DNA of 64,000 bases from CAYVBJ01 sp964449075 (GTDB lineage Bacteria > Bacteroidota > Rhodothermia > Balneolales > Balneolaceae), in contig CAYVBJ010000010.1 of assembly GCA_964449075.1 (NCBI GenBank), forward strand, positions 24,571 to 88,570, read 5' to 3'. The notes beneath the pieces are model-generated. The model was not told where the DNA came from. It searched no databases and saw only the letters and a program-made list of their open reading frames with translations. The position numbers and the translations under genes were made by a program. Positions 25,537-34,897 of the stretch are shown one piece after another (the first letter of the stretch is position 1; every line of letters begins with the position of its first letter).

Positions 25537-26334
25537 ATGCCTACACGAGCACTAAGTACAGCAGCACTCGGTATGAGTGCCCAGCAGCGAGCAGTAGATA
25601 ATATTGCCAACAACCTGGCCAATGTAAATACAACAGGATTCAAACAGAGCAGTATTGCTTTTCAGGATCTCTTTTACCAGAATGTTGAGATATCAAAACG
25701 CGGCACATCATCAGACCAGATCAGCAGCGTTCCGTCCCAGTTACAGCTTGGTCATGGATCCAGGGCTGTTGCCAATATCCGGAATTTCACCCAGGGTCCG
25801 CTGAGTGAAAGCGGGAATCCGCTGCATTTGGCCATCAACGGCAGCGGGTTTCTGCAGGTAGAAATGCCCGACGGCAGTGTGGCTTACACACGAGACGGGA
25901 ACCTCTCACTTGACTCGACAGGACGTGTTGTAACTCAATCGGGGGTGCCACTGGCAGATTTTATTGAAGTACCCGAAGATATTCAGGGATTAAACATCTC
26001 AAAAGAAGGAATAGTAACAGCCCGACTGAACGGAGACGGCGATACAATTGAACTTGGACAGATCGAGCTTGCAAAATTTGTAAACACGTCTGGCCTCACA
26101 GCGATGGGAGATAATTTATATTCACAAACCGAAGCTTCCGGATTACCGATTTTCGGAACACCCGGCATGGAAGGATTCGGAACCATTGAACAGGGTTTTC
26201 TGGAGCAGTCAAACGTGGATATTGTAACTGAAATGGTAAATCTGATTTCAGCACAAAGAGCCTACGAAACCAATTCGAAAATGGTTCAGACTACAGAAGA
26301 TATGATGGCAATGACCAATGCCATAAAACGATAA
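25537..26334 (+). CDS. flgG: Flagellar distal-rod protein FlgG
   Basis: A 265-residue distal-rod protein of typical length. The N-terminal motif is V-D-N-I-A-N-N-L-A-N-V-N-T-T-G-F-K, followed by the FlgG-type G-N-P-L-H-L-A-I-N-G-S-G-F-L. The ending is N-V-D-I-V-T-E-M-V-N-L-I-S-A-Q-R-A-Y-E. FlgG forms the drive shaft through the P and L rings. The 95-base leader before the ATG contains TTTTAATCAATAAATA, which resembles the leader of flgL. Confidence 0.97.
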   Translation: MPTRALSTAALGMSAQQRAVDNIANNLANVNTTGFKQSSIAFQDLFYQNVEISKRGTSSDQISSVPSQLQLGHGSRAVANIRNFTQGPLSESGNPLHLAINGSGFLQVEMPDGSVAYTRDGNLSLDSTGRVVTQSGVPLADFIEVPEDIQGLNISKEGIVTARLNGDGDTIELGQIELAKFVNTSGLTAMGDNLYSQTEASGLPIFGTPGMEGFGTIEQGFLEQSNVDIVTEMVNLISAQRAYETNSKMVQTTEDMMAMTNAIKR

Positions 26335-26351
26335 TGGAATTATTCTGAACC

Positions 26352-27032
26352 ATGATATTAATAACAACTCTTATTCTCATATTTTCCATATCGGGTTATA
26401 TTCAAATCCGTGAGGCTAAACTTGAGAAGAAAATCGTGAATCTGTCTGAAGAGTATCTCCATGAGATATATCACGAAACTGAATTTGAAGTAGAAGTTAA
26501 ATGGATGCCTCCCGCTTTAAAAAAGCTCACTGATTCTGAAGTTGAAGAGATACGATTTCAGAACAGAGAATTGCCAAGAGGGTTGGTTTCTGCAGAAGCA
26601 ATGACAGAAAGAGGCGTTTATCCAATTCAGCTCTATATACGGGTTACACTAAATCTGCCGGTAGCAGAATCAAGATTGTTGAAAGGTGATGAGTTTGGAC
26701 CAGAAGAGCTGCAGACCAAAAAAGCAGATGTAACTTCTCTGAAAGAGCTTCCCCTGCTTGTTTTGGATAATTCAACCTGGATTGCAAACAGAGATATTGA
26801 GCCCGGAGAATTTATATATGACAGGGATATCGTTAAAGGAAATATTCTTCGCAGAGGACAGCAGGTTACAATGATTTATGATGAGGAAAATCTGGCAATT
26901 GAAATGAGCTGTGAAATTCGACAACCTGCTTCGCCGGGAGAAGTTACAATTCTCAGATGCAGTGATACCGGAAAAAGATATGAAGCAATATTAAATGAAA
27001 ATAAAAAGGCATCATGGATAAAAACACTGTAA
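26352..27032 (+). CDS. flgA: P-ring assembly chaperone FlgA
   Basis: A 226-residue exported protein with an N-terminal hydrophobic segment (about 1-18). It has a C-terminal SAF/FlgA domain with I-A-N-R-D-I-E-P-G-E-F-I and R-R-G-Q-Q-V-T-M-I-Y. FlgA assists FlgI assembly into the P ring in the periplasm. The closing residues (T-G-K-R-Y-E-A-I-L) fit the family. Overlaps the start of flgH by 19 bases. Confidence 0.88.
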   Translation: MILITTLILIFSISGYIQIREAKLEKKIVNLSEEYLHEIYHETEFEVEVKWMPPALKKLTDSEVEEIRFQNRELPRGLVSAEAMTERGVYPIQLYIRVTLNLPVAESRLLKGDEFGPEELQTKKADVTSLKELPLLVLDNSTWIANRDIEPGEFIYDRDIVKGNILRRGQQVTMIYDEENLAIEMSCEIRQPASPGEVTILRCSDTGKRYEAILNENKKASWIKTL

Positions 27033-27631
27033 AAGACGACTTCATTAAATTTTTAATTACGTTAATGCTGGTTCTACTTGCACAGGATCTGGCGGCTCAG
27101 CGATCGCTCTACTCAGATGTAAAAGCCCACCGTGTCGGAGATGTAATCACGGTAATTCTTACGGAAAACATTAGTGGTTCATCCAGCAGCGATGCCCGAA
27201 CAAGGTCGAGCCGTGATGGAAGCACATCCAATACTTTTGAGGGAAGTGTATTTCCTGCATCAGCAACGTTTGGTGCCAATTCGAGTGTCGATTTTAATTC
27301 GGATGACCGAATTTCTTCAAATCAGAGACAACTTCTGCGAGGAACCCTAAGCGTGCGAATTGAAGAGGTTGAAGAAGGAGGGAATTTTCTGATATCCGGT
27401 AAGAGGTCAATGGAGATCAGCGGGGAGTCGTACCAGATGACATTGCGCGGCTACATACGTGGAACGGATATCAACGATGCGAATGAAGTTCTTTCATATC
27501 GAATCGCAGACGCAGATATCGTCTATTATAATGAAGAAGGGCAATTCACAGATAAGAGAAGAAAAAAACGAACGCTGCTCTGGATTATACTCGGAGCGAT
27601 AACCGGGGCCTCTGCCGCTATGGCAAGCTGA
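27014..27631 (+). CDS. flgH: Flagellar L-ring protein FlgH (no lipobox, C-terminal hydrophobic tail)
   Basis: A 205-residue FlgH: the N-terminal half has S-L-Y-S-D-V-K-A-H-R-V-G-D-V-I-T-V-I-L and the middle has G-N-F-L-I-S-G-K-R. FlgH is normally an outer-membrane lipoprotein with a lipobox cysteine, but this protein has no cysteine. Its N-terminus is a plain signal sequence (about 10-28) ending in A-A-Q. The C-terminus is a basic cluster (R-R-K-K-R) followed by a 17-residue hydrophobic Gly/Ala-rich segment instead of the usual ending. It may be membrane-anchored from that end. Abuts flgI. Confidence 0.92.
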   Translation: MDKNTVKDDFIKFLITLMLVLLAQDLAAQRSLYSDVKAHRVGDVITVILTENISGSSSSDARTRSSRDGSTSNTFEGSVFPASATFGANSSVDFNSDDRISSNQRQLLRGTLSVRIEEVEEGGNFLISGKRSMEISGESYQMTLRGYIRGTDINDANEVLSYRIADADIVYYNEEGQFTDKRRKKRTLLWIILGAITGASAAMAS

Positions 27632-28943
27632 TGAAATTTATAAAAATGCAGATCATGTTACCGAAACAGATATTATTGATAGCCCTGTTGCTAACATATC
27701 TTGTTGGCAACCCGGTTTCCTCCGAAGCTCAAACAAGATTGAGTGATCTTGTTGAAATTGACAGGGCTCAAAAAATGGAACTAATCGGCTACGGCCTTGT
27801 TGCCGGATTGGACCGTTCCGGCGATCGTGCACTCAACCGGAGAGGTGCCGTATTTACGGTTCAGTCTATTGCCAGTATGTTGAGAAAATTTGATGTAAAT
27901 GTAAATACAGATCATCTAAGGACAAGAAATGTGGCAGCAGTTATTGTGACAGCTACCATTGGACCTTACCACGCCCCGGGAAGTGAGCTGGATGTGACGG
28001 TTTCTTCACTGGGTGATGCAAGCAGCTTAAATGGAGGCGTACTGTTACAAACTCCACTTATTAACCCTCAGACCGAACGTGTTTATGCATTTGCACAGGG
28101 CCCGCTAATTGTAGGCAGTATTAACAATGAGATTGCAGGTGCCCGTGTTGGAAGAAATCCCACACTAACAGCCACCGTTCCGGGAGGTGGAAATGTTGTT
28201 GACAGTGAAATGTATCAGCCTGATCCGGATGAGCCGTTAGGCCTGATTCTGAGAAATCCGAATTTTAATAACGCTTCAAGAATTGTAGATGCCATCAATG
28301 ATCGTTTTGAAACAGAGATCGCAAGTGCCAGAAATGCAGGGTTCGTATCCGTTGAATGGCCGGATGGATTTGAAGATACCGGCGACCTTAGTTTTTTCAC
28401 CAGTGTAGTGATGGATCTTGAAATTGACGTGGATATGCCCGCACGGGTAGTAATTAATGAGCGAACCGGCACTGTGGTTGCAGGCGGGGATGTTTTGATT
28501 GGTGAGGTATTGGTGAGTCATGGAAATATCAGAATTCAGTCACAGGTATTTCCATTTGTATCACAACCGCTTCCTTTCAGCAGGGGAGGTGAAACTGTGG
28601 AAANNNNNNNNNNNNNNNNNNNNNNNNNNNNNNNNNNNNNNNNNNNNNNNNNNNNNNNNNNNNNNNNNNNNNNNNNNNNNNNNNNNNNNNNNNNNNNNNN
28701 NNNTTTCCATTTGTATCACAACCGCTTCCTTTCAGCAGGGGAGGTGAAACTGTGGAAAGTGCCACGTCAGAAGTTGCCGTTACGGAAGAATCAGCAAATA
28801 ATATAGTCATCGAACAGGATACACGTGTCGTAGACCTGGCAAACTCATTAAATGAGCTTGGCCTTTCTCCCAAAGATATTATCTCGATTATGCAGGCTAT
28901 CGATAAAGCAGGTGCGCTAAAAGGTAAATTAATAGTAATGTAG
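27631..28943 (+). CDS. flgI: Flagellar P-ring protein FlgI (interrupted by a false gap)
   Basis: A secreted P-ring subunit with an N-terminal signal sequence (about 1-33), then R-L-S-D-L-V-E-I and the conserved L-I-G-Y-G-L-V-A-G-L segment. The end is the FlgI-type I-M-Q-A-I-D-K-A-G-A-L-K-G. A 100-N gap lies inside, flanked by identical 55-bp copies. Deleting 155 bases yields a continuous frame of 385 residues, normal for the family. Start overlaps the flgH stop by one base. Confidence 0.95.
28549..28603. repeat. 55-bp duplication, left of false gap in flgI
   Basis: Identical to 28704-28758. As in fliA, it marks overlapping contig ends separated by an arbitrary gap. Confidence 0.95.
28604..28703. 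other. Assembly gap (100 N) inside flgI, artefactual
   Basis: Exactly 100 N between two identical 55-bp copies. Merging them gives an intact flgI frame, so the gap does not represent missing sequence. Confidence 0.93.
28704..28758. repeat. 55-bp duplication, right of false gap in flgI
   Basis: Second copy of the 55 bases at 28549-28603; see that entry. Confidence 0.95.
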
Positions 28944-29029
28944 ACAGAACATGAAACAGATACCGGAACGAAATTTAATGAGAAGTATTCAGGTCATCAT
29001 TTTCACACATTTGAAAAAAGGTATATAAC

Positions 29030-29335
29030 ATGGATCCAATAAATAGTTTGCAAAACACGGCGGCAAACAGTCAGCCTGCAAGTGATAAAAAATTATCACA
29101 GCAAGAAGACGTAAGCATGGAATTTGAACGAATATTTGCCCGGCAGATGATCGAACAAATGACAAAAAGCATGTTCGATAATAGTGACAGCAAGGGAATT
29201 ATGAAATCGGGAAGCGGCATGTACAAAGAGCAGATCACAGATGTCTTGGCAGATGCATTCGCAGAACAGGAGCCATTAAAAATTGCGAAAATGATGAGAA
29301 ATTACTGGGCTTCAAAAACAGGCTCAGAATCTTAA
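29030..29335 (+). CDS. flgJ: Rod-binding protein FlgJ, N-terminal domain only
   Basis: A 101-residue protein that matches the rod-capping N-domain of FlgJ: M-E-F-E-R-I-F-A-R-Q-M-I-E-Q-M-T-K-S-M, then G-S-G-M-Y-K-E-Q-I-T-D-V-L-A-D-A. The muramidase domain found in enterobacterial FlgJ is absent, so peptidoglycan must be opened by a separate enzyme not visible here. Placement directly after flgI supports the call. Confidence 0.88.
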   Translation: MDPINSLQNTAANSQPASDKKLSQQEDVSMEFERIFARQMIEQMTKSMFDNSDSKGIMKSGSGMYKEQITDVLADAFAEQEPLKIAKMMRNYWASKTGSES

Positions 29336-29357
29336 ACCAATATAACAGACCGGAAAC

Positions 29358-29870
29358 ATGATATCACACCAAAAAACAAAGATTAAATCACTGGGCGAAA
29401 GCCTTGCAAAACTTCATAACGAGTATAGCGAGGCAAGAAATCTGCTTGATGATCAGATGCAGGCTGTCATCTATAACGACCTGATATGGCTCAACAACCT
29501 GATAGATAACCAGGTGGCTAAATATGATGAGATTCAAAAAACAGAAGAACTCTTCAGAAAAACTCTTGTCGAATTATTTCAGTATTACTATCCTGATGCT
29601 TCTCATCCGTCACTTACGAAACTTCTGGAAGCGATTGAAGAACCGACCGAAGACCTGGACAAACTACGTAAAGAACTGTATGAACAGATCGAGAAAACTG
29701 AAAAACTCCGATTGAGTTTGGTTGACCTTCTCGATTTTGCAAAAAACCACAATACCGAAACAATCACAGCATTATCGCAAATCGCCCGGCAAATTTATCA
29801 GAATTATAATGCTGAAGGGAGTATGAATGGAACCGAAATGAGCAGCCTTGGGCTAAATCAAAAAGCTTGA
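29358..29870 (+). CDS. flgN: FlgN-like flagellar export chaperone
   Basis: A 170-residue helical protein. The N-terminal helix has L-A-K-L-H-N-E-Y-S-E-A and the middle has an L-I-D-N-Q-V-A-K-Y-D-E-I-Q heptad pattern. The FlgN family binds FlgK and FlgL and guides them to the export gate. No sharp motif exists, so the call rests on size, coiled-coil style and its position four bases before flgK. Confidence 0.75.
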   Translation: MISHQKTKIKSLGESLAKLHNEYSEARNLLDDQMQAVIYNDLIWLNNLIDNQVAKYDEIQKTEELFRKTLVELFQYYYPDASHPSLTKLLEAIEEPTEDLDKLRKELYEQIEKTEKLRLSLVDLLDFAKNHNTETITALSQIARQIYQNYNAEGSMNGTEMSSLGLNQKA

Positions 29871-29874
29871 AAAC

Positions 29875-31230
29875 ATGAGATCAATTTTTGAAATATCAAC
29901 GCGGGGTCTGTTAAGTGCCCGGACAGCAGCTGAAACTGTATCGAATAATATTGCAAATGCTCAAACTCCCGGCTTTTCGAGACGAAGGGCGGTTTTAACT
30001 GAAGAAGTTCAGCGGCTGCAGTCGGGTGTATTTGGCAAAGGTGTTTCGGTAAGTGAAATTCAGCGTTTGCGGGATGGACTCATAGATCAGCAAATTATCC
30101 GTAATGAACATCAGCTCGGCCATTTTTCCGAAAAAGCCAACCTTTTCAGGCTTATGGAGACGGCTTTGATATCAGTGGATGGAGCCGGCCTTGATGCATC
30201 GATGAGAAAATTCTTTGATTCCTTTTCTGATCTTTCTACTAACCCGCAGGATATTAACCTTCGCAATATCTTAATATCCGATGCAGTATCACTCACCGAA
30301 ACATTCAGAAGCCTTGACAGTAATCTGGATGAATTCAGCGACCAGGCACTTCAGACAGCCAATGGCAAACTGGAACGTGTGAATACATTGTTGCAGGATT
30401 TGGCAGCCCTGAACGGGGAAATTGCCAATTCAAGTGCTGACAATAATCCAAATAACAATGCATTTGACAGACAGACTGAAAAACTAAAAGAACTTGCAGG
30501 TCTGGTTGAATTCAATTCACTTGTATCTGACCAGGGTACAATTGAAATCCGGATTGGCGGAGTATCTGTTTTGAATGGACGTCAGGTTTCTGCAATGAAA
30601 GCAGAAATTGATGAAGGAAATAATATTTACAGAGTTCGTATGGATGGTGGTAAAGTAATTGAGCCCGGAAAAGGAGAGCTGGCGGCAAATATATTTATGT
30701 TCAGTGAAGGTGTGCCGGACCTCAGAGAGCAACTCGATAATATAGCAGGAACATTCATTGATAGTGTAAATAGTATTCATAGTACAGGATATGGGTTAAA
30801 TGATAATGTGTTGAGAAACTTTTTTGACCCGACTTCCAGCAGTGCCGGAAATATGAGAATCGAGCAGCAGCTTATAAATGATCCATCAAATATCGCAGCA
30901 TCATCAATGGTCGGCGAGGCAGGAAATAATGATATTGCTCTTGCAATATCTTCCTTGCAAAACGAAAAAGTATTGGGTAATCAAACGTTCAATACAAATG
31001 CCGTTCAGTTTATGAGTACTCCGGGGTTGAGACTCAGTGAACTCAATCAAAAAATTGATTCTGCAACTGCATCCAAAGAGTTTCTGACTGTACGCCAGGA
31101 GCAGACTGCCGGGGTGAGTATTGACGAGGAACTCGGCGATTTAATCCGGTTTCAAAATGCATTTCAGGCTTCTGCACGCGTGCTTGATACAGGCCGGCAG
31201 ATGTTCGATACACTTTTAAGTATAGCCTGA
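29875..31230 (+). CDS. flgK: Hook-filament junction protein FlgK
   Basis: A 451-residue protein with the N-terminal motif A-A-E-T-V-S-N-N-I-A-N-A-Q-T-P-G-F-S-R-R. The C-terminus has a D-L-I-R-F-Q-N-A-F-Q-A-S-A-R-V-L-D-T segment. FlgK is the first hook-associated junction protein. It is slightly shorter than enterobacterial FlgK because the central outer domain is compact. Preceded by flgN and followed by flgL. Confidence 0.96.
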   Translation: MRSIFEISTRGLLSARTAAETVSNNIANAQTPGFSRRRAVLTEEVQRLQSGVFGKGVSVSEIQRLRDGLIDQQIIRNEHQLGHFSEKANLFRLMETALISVDGAGLDASMRKFFDSFSDLSTNPQDINLRNILISDAVSLTETFRSLDSNLDEFSDQALQTANGKLERVNTLLQDLAALNGEIANSSADNNPNNNAFDRQTEKLKELAGLVEFNSLVSDQGTIEIRIGGVSVLNGRQVSAMKAEIDEGNNIYRVRMDGGKVIEPGKGELAANIFMFSEGVPDLREQLDNIAGTFIDSVNSIHSTGYGLNDNVLRNFFDPTSSSAGNMRIEQQLINDPSNIAASSMVGEAGNNDIALAISSLQNEKVLGNQTFNTNAVQFMSTPGLRLSELNQKIDSATASKEFLTVRQEQTAGVSIDEELGDLIRFQNAFQASARVLDTGRQMFDTLLSIA

Positions 31231-31293
31231 GAATTTATTGGTTTAAGGAGAAGTACTGGTGTTGAAAATTTTTAATCAAATAATAGAATCGGA

Positions 31294-32027
31294 ATGAAAA
31301 TAACAGAATTTATGGCTTCAAGTGCCTTCCGGCAGCAAGTTAGGTCGGCACGTGCTGATACAGTTAAATTTAATGAAGAAATTGTGACCGGGAAAAGAGT
31401 CCGTAAGGCATCCGATGATACATCTGCCTTTTCACTCGGTAAAATAACAGAAGACCTGATACGTAAAAACCAGCAGTTCGAAAAAAGTGCAAATACAGGT
31501 CTGTTTCACGCGCGAACGGTTCAGGATTCTCTTGACAATATGAATGACCTGATGGTTTCATTCAAAAGTTTATTGATCAGTGGTGCAAACGACACATTTA
31601 ATGCAAATGACAGGCAGGATATGGCTCTGCAGGCACGCTCTATAAGGGATGACCTGGTTGATCTCGCAAATAGCCAATTTAATGACACATTCGTTTTTGG
31701 CGGAACCAATACAGATACAGAGCCTTTCTTTGTCGATGCCACAGCACCAGGTGGAATTGGAACAANNNNNNNNNNNNNNNNNNNNNNNNNNNNNNNNNNN
31801 NNNNNNNNNNNNNNNNNNNNNNNNNNNNNNNNNNNNNNNNNNNNNNNNNNNNNNNNNNNNNNNNNGAGGGCCGAATCATAGATCAATCAGGAGAGTTAAG
31901 CCGGCTGGTAGATGCTGATATAGTGGATTCTATGATGAACTTTCAAAGTGCACAGTCAACACTCGAAACAGTAATGGCCACACAAGCCAGAATGTCGCAG
32001 ACGACACTGCTTAATTTTTTAAGATAA
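31294..32027 (+). CDS. flgL: Hook-filament junction protein FlgL (broken by a real gap)
   Basis: A FlgL split by 100 N. The left part (about 157 residues) has I-V-T-G-K-R-V-R-K-A-S-D-D, the hallmark of FlgL/flagellin N-termini. The right part, in a different frame relative to the N count, ends with M-N-F-Q-S-A-Q-S-T-L-E-T-V and L-L-N-F-L-R. The flanks of the gap are not duplicated and family length is about 300 residues, so some 80-100 residues are missing. It joins FlgK to the filament. Confidence 0.92.
31766..31865. other. Assembly gap (100 N) inside flgL, real missing sequence
   Basis: 100 N of arbitrary length. Unlike the other two gaps, its flanks are not identical. The two halves of flgL are not in the same frame across 100 bases, so the true gap length differs from 100. 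Confidence 0.9.
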
Positions 32028-32119
32028 TTATTCATGTTGGTAATCAGCAAAAGTGAGATATGAACTGTCAGAAATTACAAAAGGTATCAAAATCAAAGTA
32101 AAAATAGCTGGAGATAAAA

Positions 32120-33475
32120 ATGGATACAGGATTAATTTCGGTGATAATTCCAATGTTTGGCAATTCTTCATCAAAGCTCAATAAAGTCTTTATAGAAAGT
32201 TTGTCAGTTTTCGGAGAAGTGCTGTTCGTCTCGAATAAAAACACGGACCCGGAAAAAATTTCGCATTATCCGCTTCTTATATCAAATCATGTTTGCGGCA
32301 CGGAAACTTTAAACCGTGCTTATCATGAAGCAAAAAGCAAATGGATATTAATATTGGAGCCGGGTGAGGAGGTATCGCTAAATAATCTTCAGAAATTGCA
32401 CCCCGAACAGGGGTGTTGCTATAAAGCAGTTCTGGAATCAGGAGAGAATGAATTTGCAAAAAGAAATTATGCAATCAGAATGATTCCCAAAATTGAGAAT
32501 AATTCTGTTCCGTTTAGCGGTAATCTGGTTCCGGATGTAACTGAATTCATTTATTCTAATAAATTAAAAGTATCCGGAAGTTCAATTATTATTAAAAGAT
32601 CGAGTGAACTGTCAGATTTGAATTATTTGGAAGAAGTGCACGAACTGACTCCTGAAACACCGATGGACTCATTTTGGCAAGCCGTTTACTGCGCTGAAAG
32701 ACAAAAGTTTTACAGGGCTGAAAAGCTTTTTCGTCAGTCGATGAATACAGACTTTCTGCTGGAATTTTACCACCTGGCTGCCCGCAACGGGTTGGCTATT
32801 TCACTGTTTGAACAACATCGCCTGGACGATGCTTTTGAAGTAGCAGATGAGTCCGTCTTATTGAATAACAGGCAATATACGCCCTGGATACTTATGCATA
32901 AAATCTGCTGGATGAAATCGGACTGGATCGGGGCCTACCAGTATCTTGAAAAATACCTCGAAACTGAAAAATATAATTCGGAATCAGGTTTTGATATCAG
33001 GATGAGCAGATCGGATTCATTTTACCTGCTTGCTGAAGTATCTCTTTACAATGGTGATTACAGCAAAGCCTTCAGGCATCTTGAAAAATTCTTTGAAATA
33101 AATAACGGAGAGGTAAGTGATGAAATACCGGAAAAACTGTTAATATTTGCAGCTGAGTTGAAGTTAAAGGAAAAGGCAATTTTTTATTTTAACGAAATAT
33201 ATAACCGGCACACTCTTGAAAAACCTGATGAAAAGGTAATGAATCGATTACTTGAGACACTTTCTCTGATTGAAGATAATGGCTGGAATGATTTTGCAAG
33301 TAACATCTATGAGAAACTGATAGCCGTTTACCCCGGTAATCACAAAATTCTTCAGGGTTGGTTAACATCACTAATCCGAAGTAACCAGCTGCAGAAAGCA
33401 AAAGTGCTCATGGAGAATATTAAAAATCCGAATATAAAAGAGCCTGTTGCAGAAAGCTTTCAATTCTTTCAATGA
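32120..33475 (+). CDS. Glycosyltransferase-like / TPR protein
   Basis: A 451-residue protein. Residues 1-170 resemble a GT-A family 2 glycosyltransferase head (I-S-V-I-I-P-M-F-G-N, then S-K-W-I-L-I-L-E-P-G-E-E). The D-x-D metal motif expected at that second point is replaced by E-P-G-E. The rest is a helical repeat region (about 195-440) with TPR-like pairs such as A-L-F-E-Q-H-R-L-D-D-A-F-E-V-A. It directly follows flgL and precedes sugar genes, so a role in flagellin glycosylation is possible. Catalysis is doubtful. Confidence 0.6.
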   Translation: MDTGLISVIIPMFGNSSSKLNKVFIESLSVFGEVLFVSNKNTDPEKISHYPLLISNHVCGTETLNRAYHEAKSKWILILEPGEEVSLNNLQKLHPEQGCCYKAVLESGENEFAKRNYAIRMIPKIENNSVPFSGNLVPDVTEFIYSNKLKVSGSSIIIKRSSELSDLNYLEEVHELTPETPMDSFWQAVYCAERQKFYRAEKLFRQSMNTDFLLEFYHLAARNGLAISLFEQHRLDDAFEVADESVLLNNRQYTPWILMHKICWMKSDWIGAYQYLEKYLETEKYNSESGFDIRMSRSDSFYLLAEVSLYNGDYSKAFRHLEKFFEINNGEVSDEIPEKLLIFAAELKLKEKAIFYFNEIYNRHTLEKPDEKVMNRLLETLSLIEDNGWNDFASNIYEKLIAVYPGNHKILQGWLTSLIRSNQLQKAKVLMENIKNPNIKEPVAESFQFFQ

Positions 33476-33652
33476 TTCATTTTCTAAGTATCGGAATCCC
33501 GGTTTATTTCTGACAGATTTAGGGTTTGGAGATTAAGTTTATTTAATTTTTCGGGAAGATTGTGGAGGCTTCTCTATCTTATCGATGGAATTTATGCAGG
33601 TGGTAACAGGAAAGAAACTGAACCACGCAAAATCACTTTGATGAGAAAACAG

Positions 33653-34897
33653 ATGCCGGAAAAAAAAGAAAGAATTTATCTATCACCTCCGCACATGGGG
33701 GGTGAAGAGGTCAACTTTGTCGGGGAAGCATTTGATAAAAACTGGATTGCTCCGCTTGGACCTAATGTAAATGGATTTGAGCAAGACCTGGAAAATTACA
33801 CCGGACGAAAGCATGCAGCTGTAGTTACATCAGGGACAGCAGCCATTCACCTGGCTTTGATTCTGAATGGTGTGGGACCCGGAGATGAGGTGATCTGTCA
33901 GTCGTTTACATTCACGGCAACGGCAAACCCTGTCAGGTACCAGGGCGCCATACCGGTGTTTATAGATTCAGAACCGGAAACCTGGAACATGGATCCGCAA
34001 TTACTTGAAAAGGCTATTCTGGAAAGAGAAAAAAGACCAAAGGCAATCCTTGTGGTACATCTGTATGGAATGCCGGCAAAGATGGCAGAGATTATGCAGG
34101 TTGCAGAGAAGTATGATATTCCGGTGATTGAGGATGCTGCAGAGGCTTTGGGCTCCTCAATTCGAAATCGGAACTGTGGAACATATGGCAGTCTGTCGGT
34201 ACTATCGTTCAACGGAAATAAGATTATTACAACATCGGGCGGCGGAGCACTGCTGAGTGATGACGAAAAAACGATTCAAAAAGCGCGTTTCCTGGCAACC
34301 CAGGCCCGTGATGATGCACCTCACTATCAGCACTCTGAGTTAGGATATAATTACAGAATGAGTAATATAGTTGCAGGTATAGGACGCGGACAAATGAAGG
34401 TTGTTGATCAGAGGGTACAGCGAAGGAGAGAGATCCACGAATACTATTTTAAAAAACTGGGCGGTACCTACTTTACAGTTAATAGTGAAGGAGCAGCATA
34501 CAGGGTTCAGGATGTTTCATCCACAGGGATCTATTTCCTGAAAGAACCAAAAGGTTACGTAAGTAATCGCTGGCTTACCACCATTCTTGTTAATCCGGCT
34601 GAAACAGGAGGTGTTACACGCGAAGATATACGTCTTGCACTGGAAGCTGAGAACATTGAAAGCCGTCCTTTGTGGAAACCAATGCACATGCAGCCACTTT
34701 ACCGGGAATTTCCCTATGCAGGATCTTCTTATAATGTATATTGGAAAGCCGGATCACAAAGTCAGACTTCCGGTGACGAACAGGGTATTTCAGATTTCCT
34801 GTTCAAATACGGTCTTTGCCTGCCATCAGGCAGTGCTATGGATGAAAAAGATTTAAAACGTATTACTGATATTTTATATAATCTATTGAGAAAGTAA
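33653..34897 (+). CDS. DegT/DnrJ-family sugar aminotransferase
   Basis: A 414-residue PLP-dependent aminotransferase. The N-terminus has R-I-Y-L-S-P-P-H-M-G-G, then S-G-T-A-A-I-H-L-A-L and E-D-A-A-E-A-L-G-S. The PLP lysine is Lys190 in F-N-G-N-K-I-I-T-T. Such enzymes aminate UDP-4-keto-6-deoxy-hexoses made by the dehydratase encoded next door, as in bacillosamine or related pathways. The frame is open to a GTG at 33560, but residues before the ATG at 33653 do not fit the family; ATG 33641 is another option. Confidence 0.85.
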   Translation: MPEKKERIYLSPPHMGGEEVNFVGEAFDKNWIAPLGPNVNGFEQDLENYTGRKHAAVVTSGTAAIHLALILNGVGPGDEVICQSFTFTATANPVRYQGAIPVFIDSEPETWNMDPQLLEKAILEREKRPKAILVVHLYGMPAKMAEIMQVAEKYDIPVIEDAAEALGSSIRNRNCGTYGSLSVLSFNGNKIITTSGGGALLSDDEKTIQKARFLATQARDDAPHYQHSELGYNYRMSNIVAGIGRGQMKVVDQRVQRRREIHEYYFKKLGGTYFTVNSEGAAYRVQDVSSTGIYFLKEPKGYVSNRWLTTILVNPAETGGVTREDIRLALEAENIESRPLWKPMHMQPLYREFPYAGSSYNVYWKAGSQSQTSGDEQGISDFLFKYGLCLPSGSAMDEKDLKRITDILYNLLRK

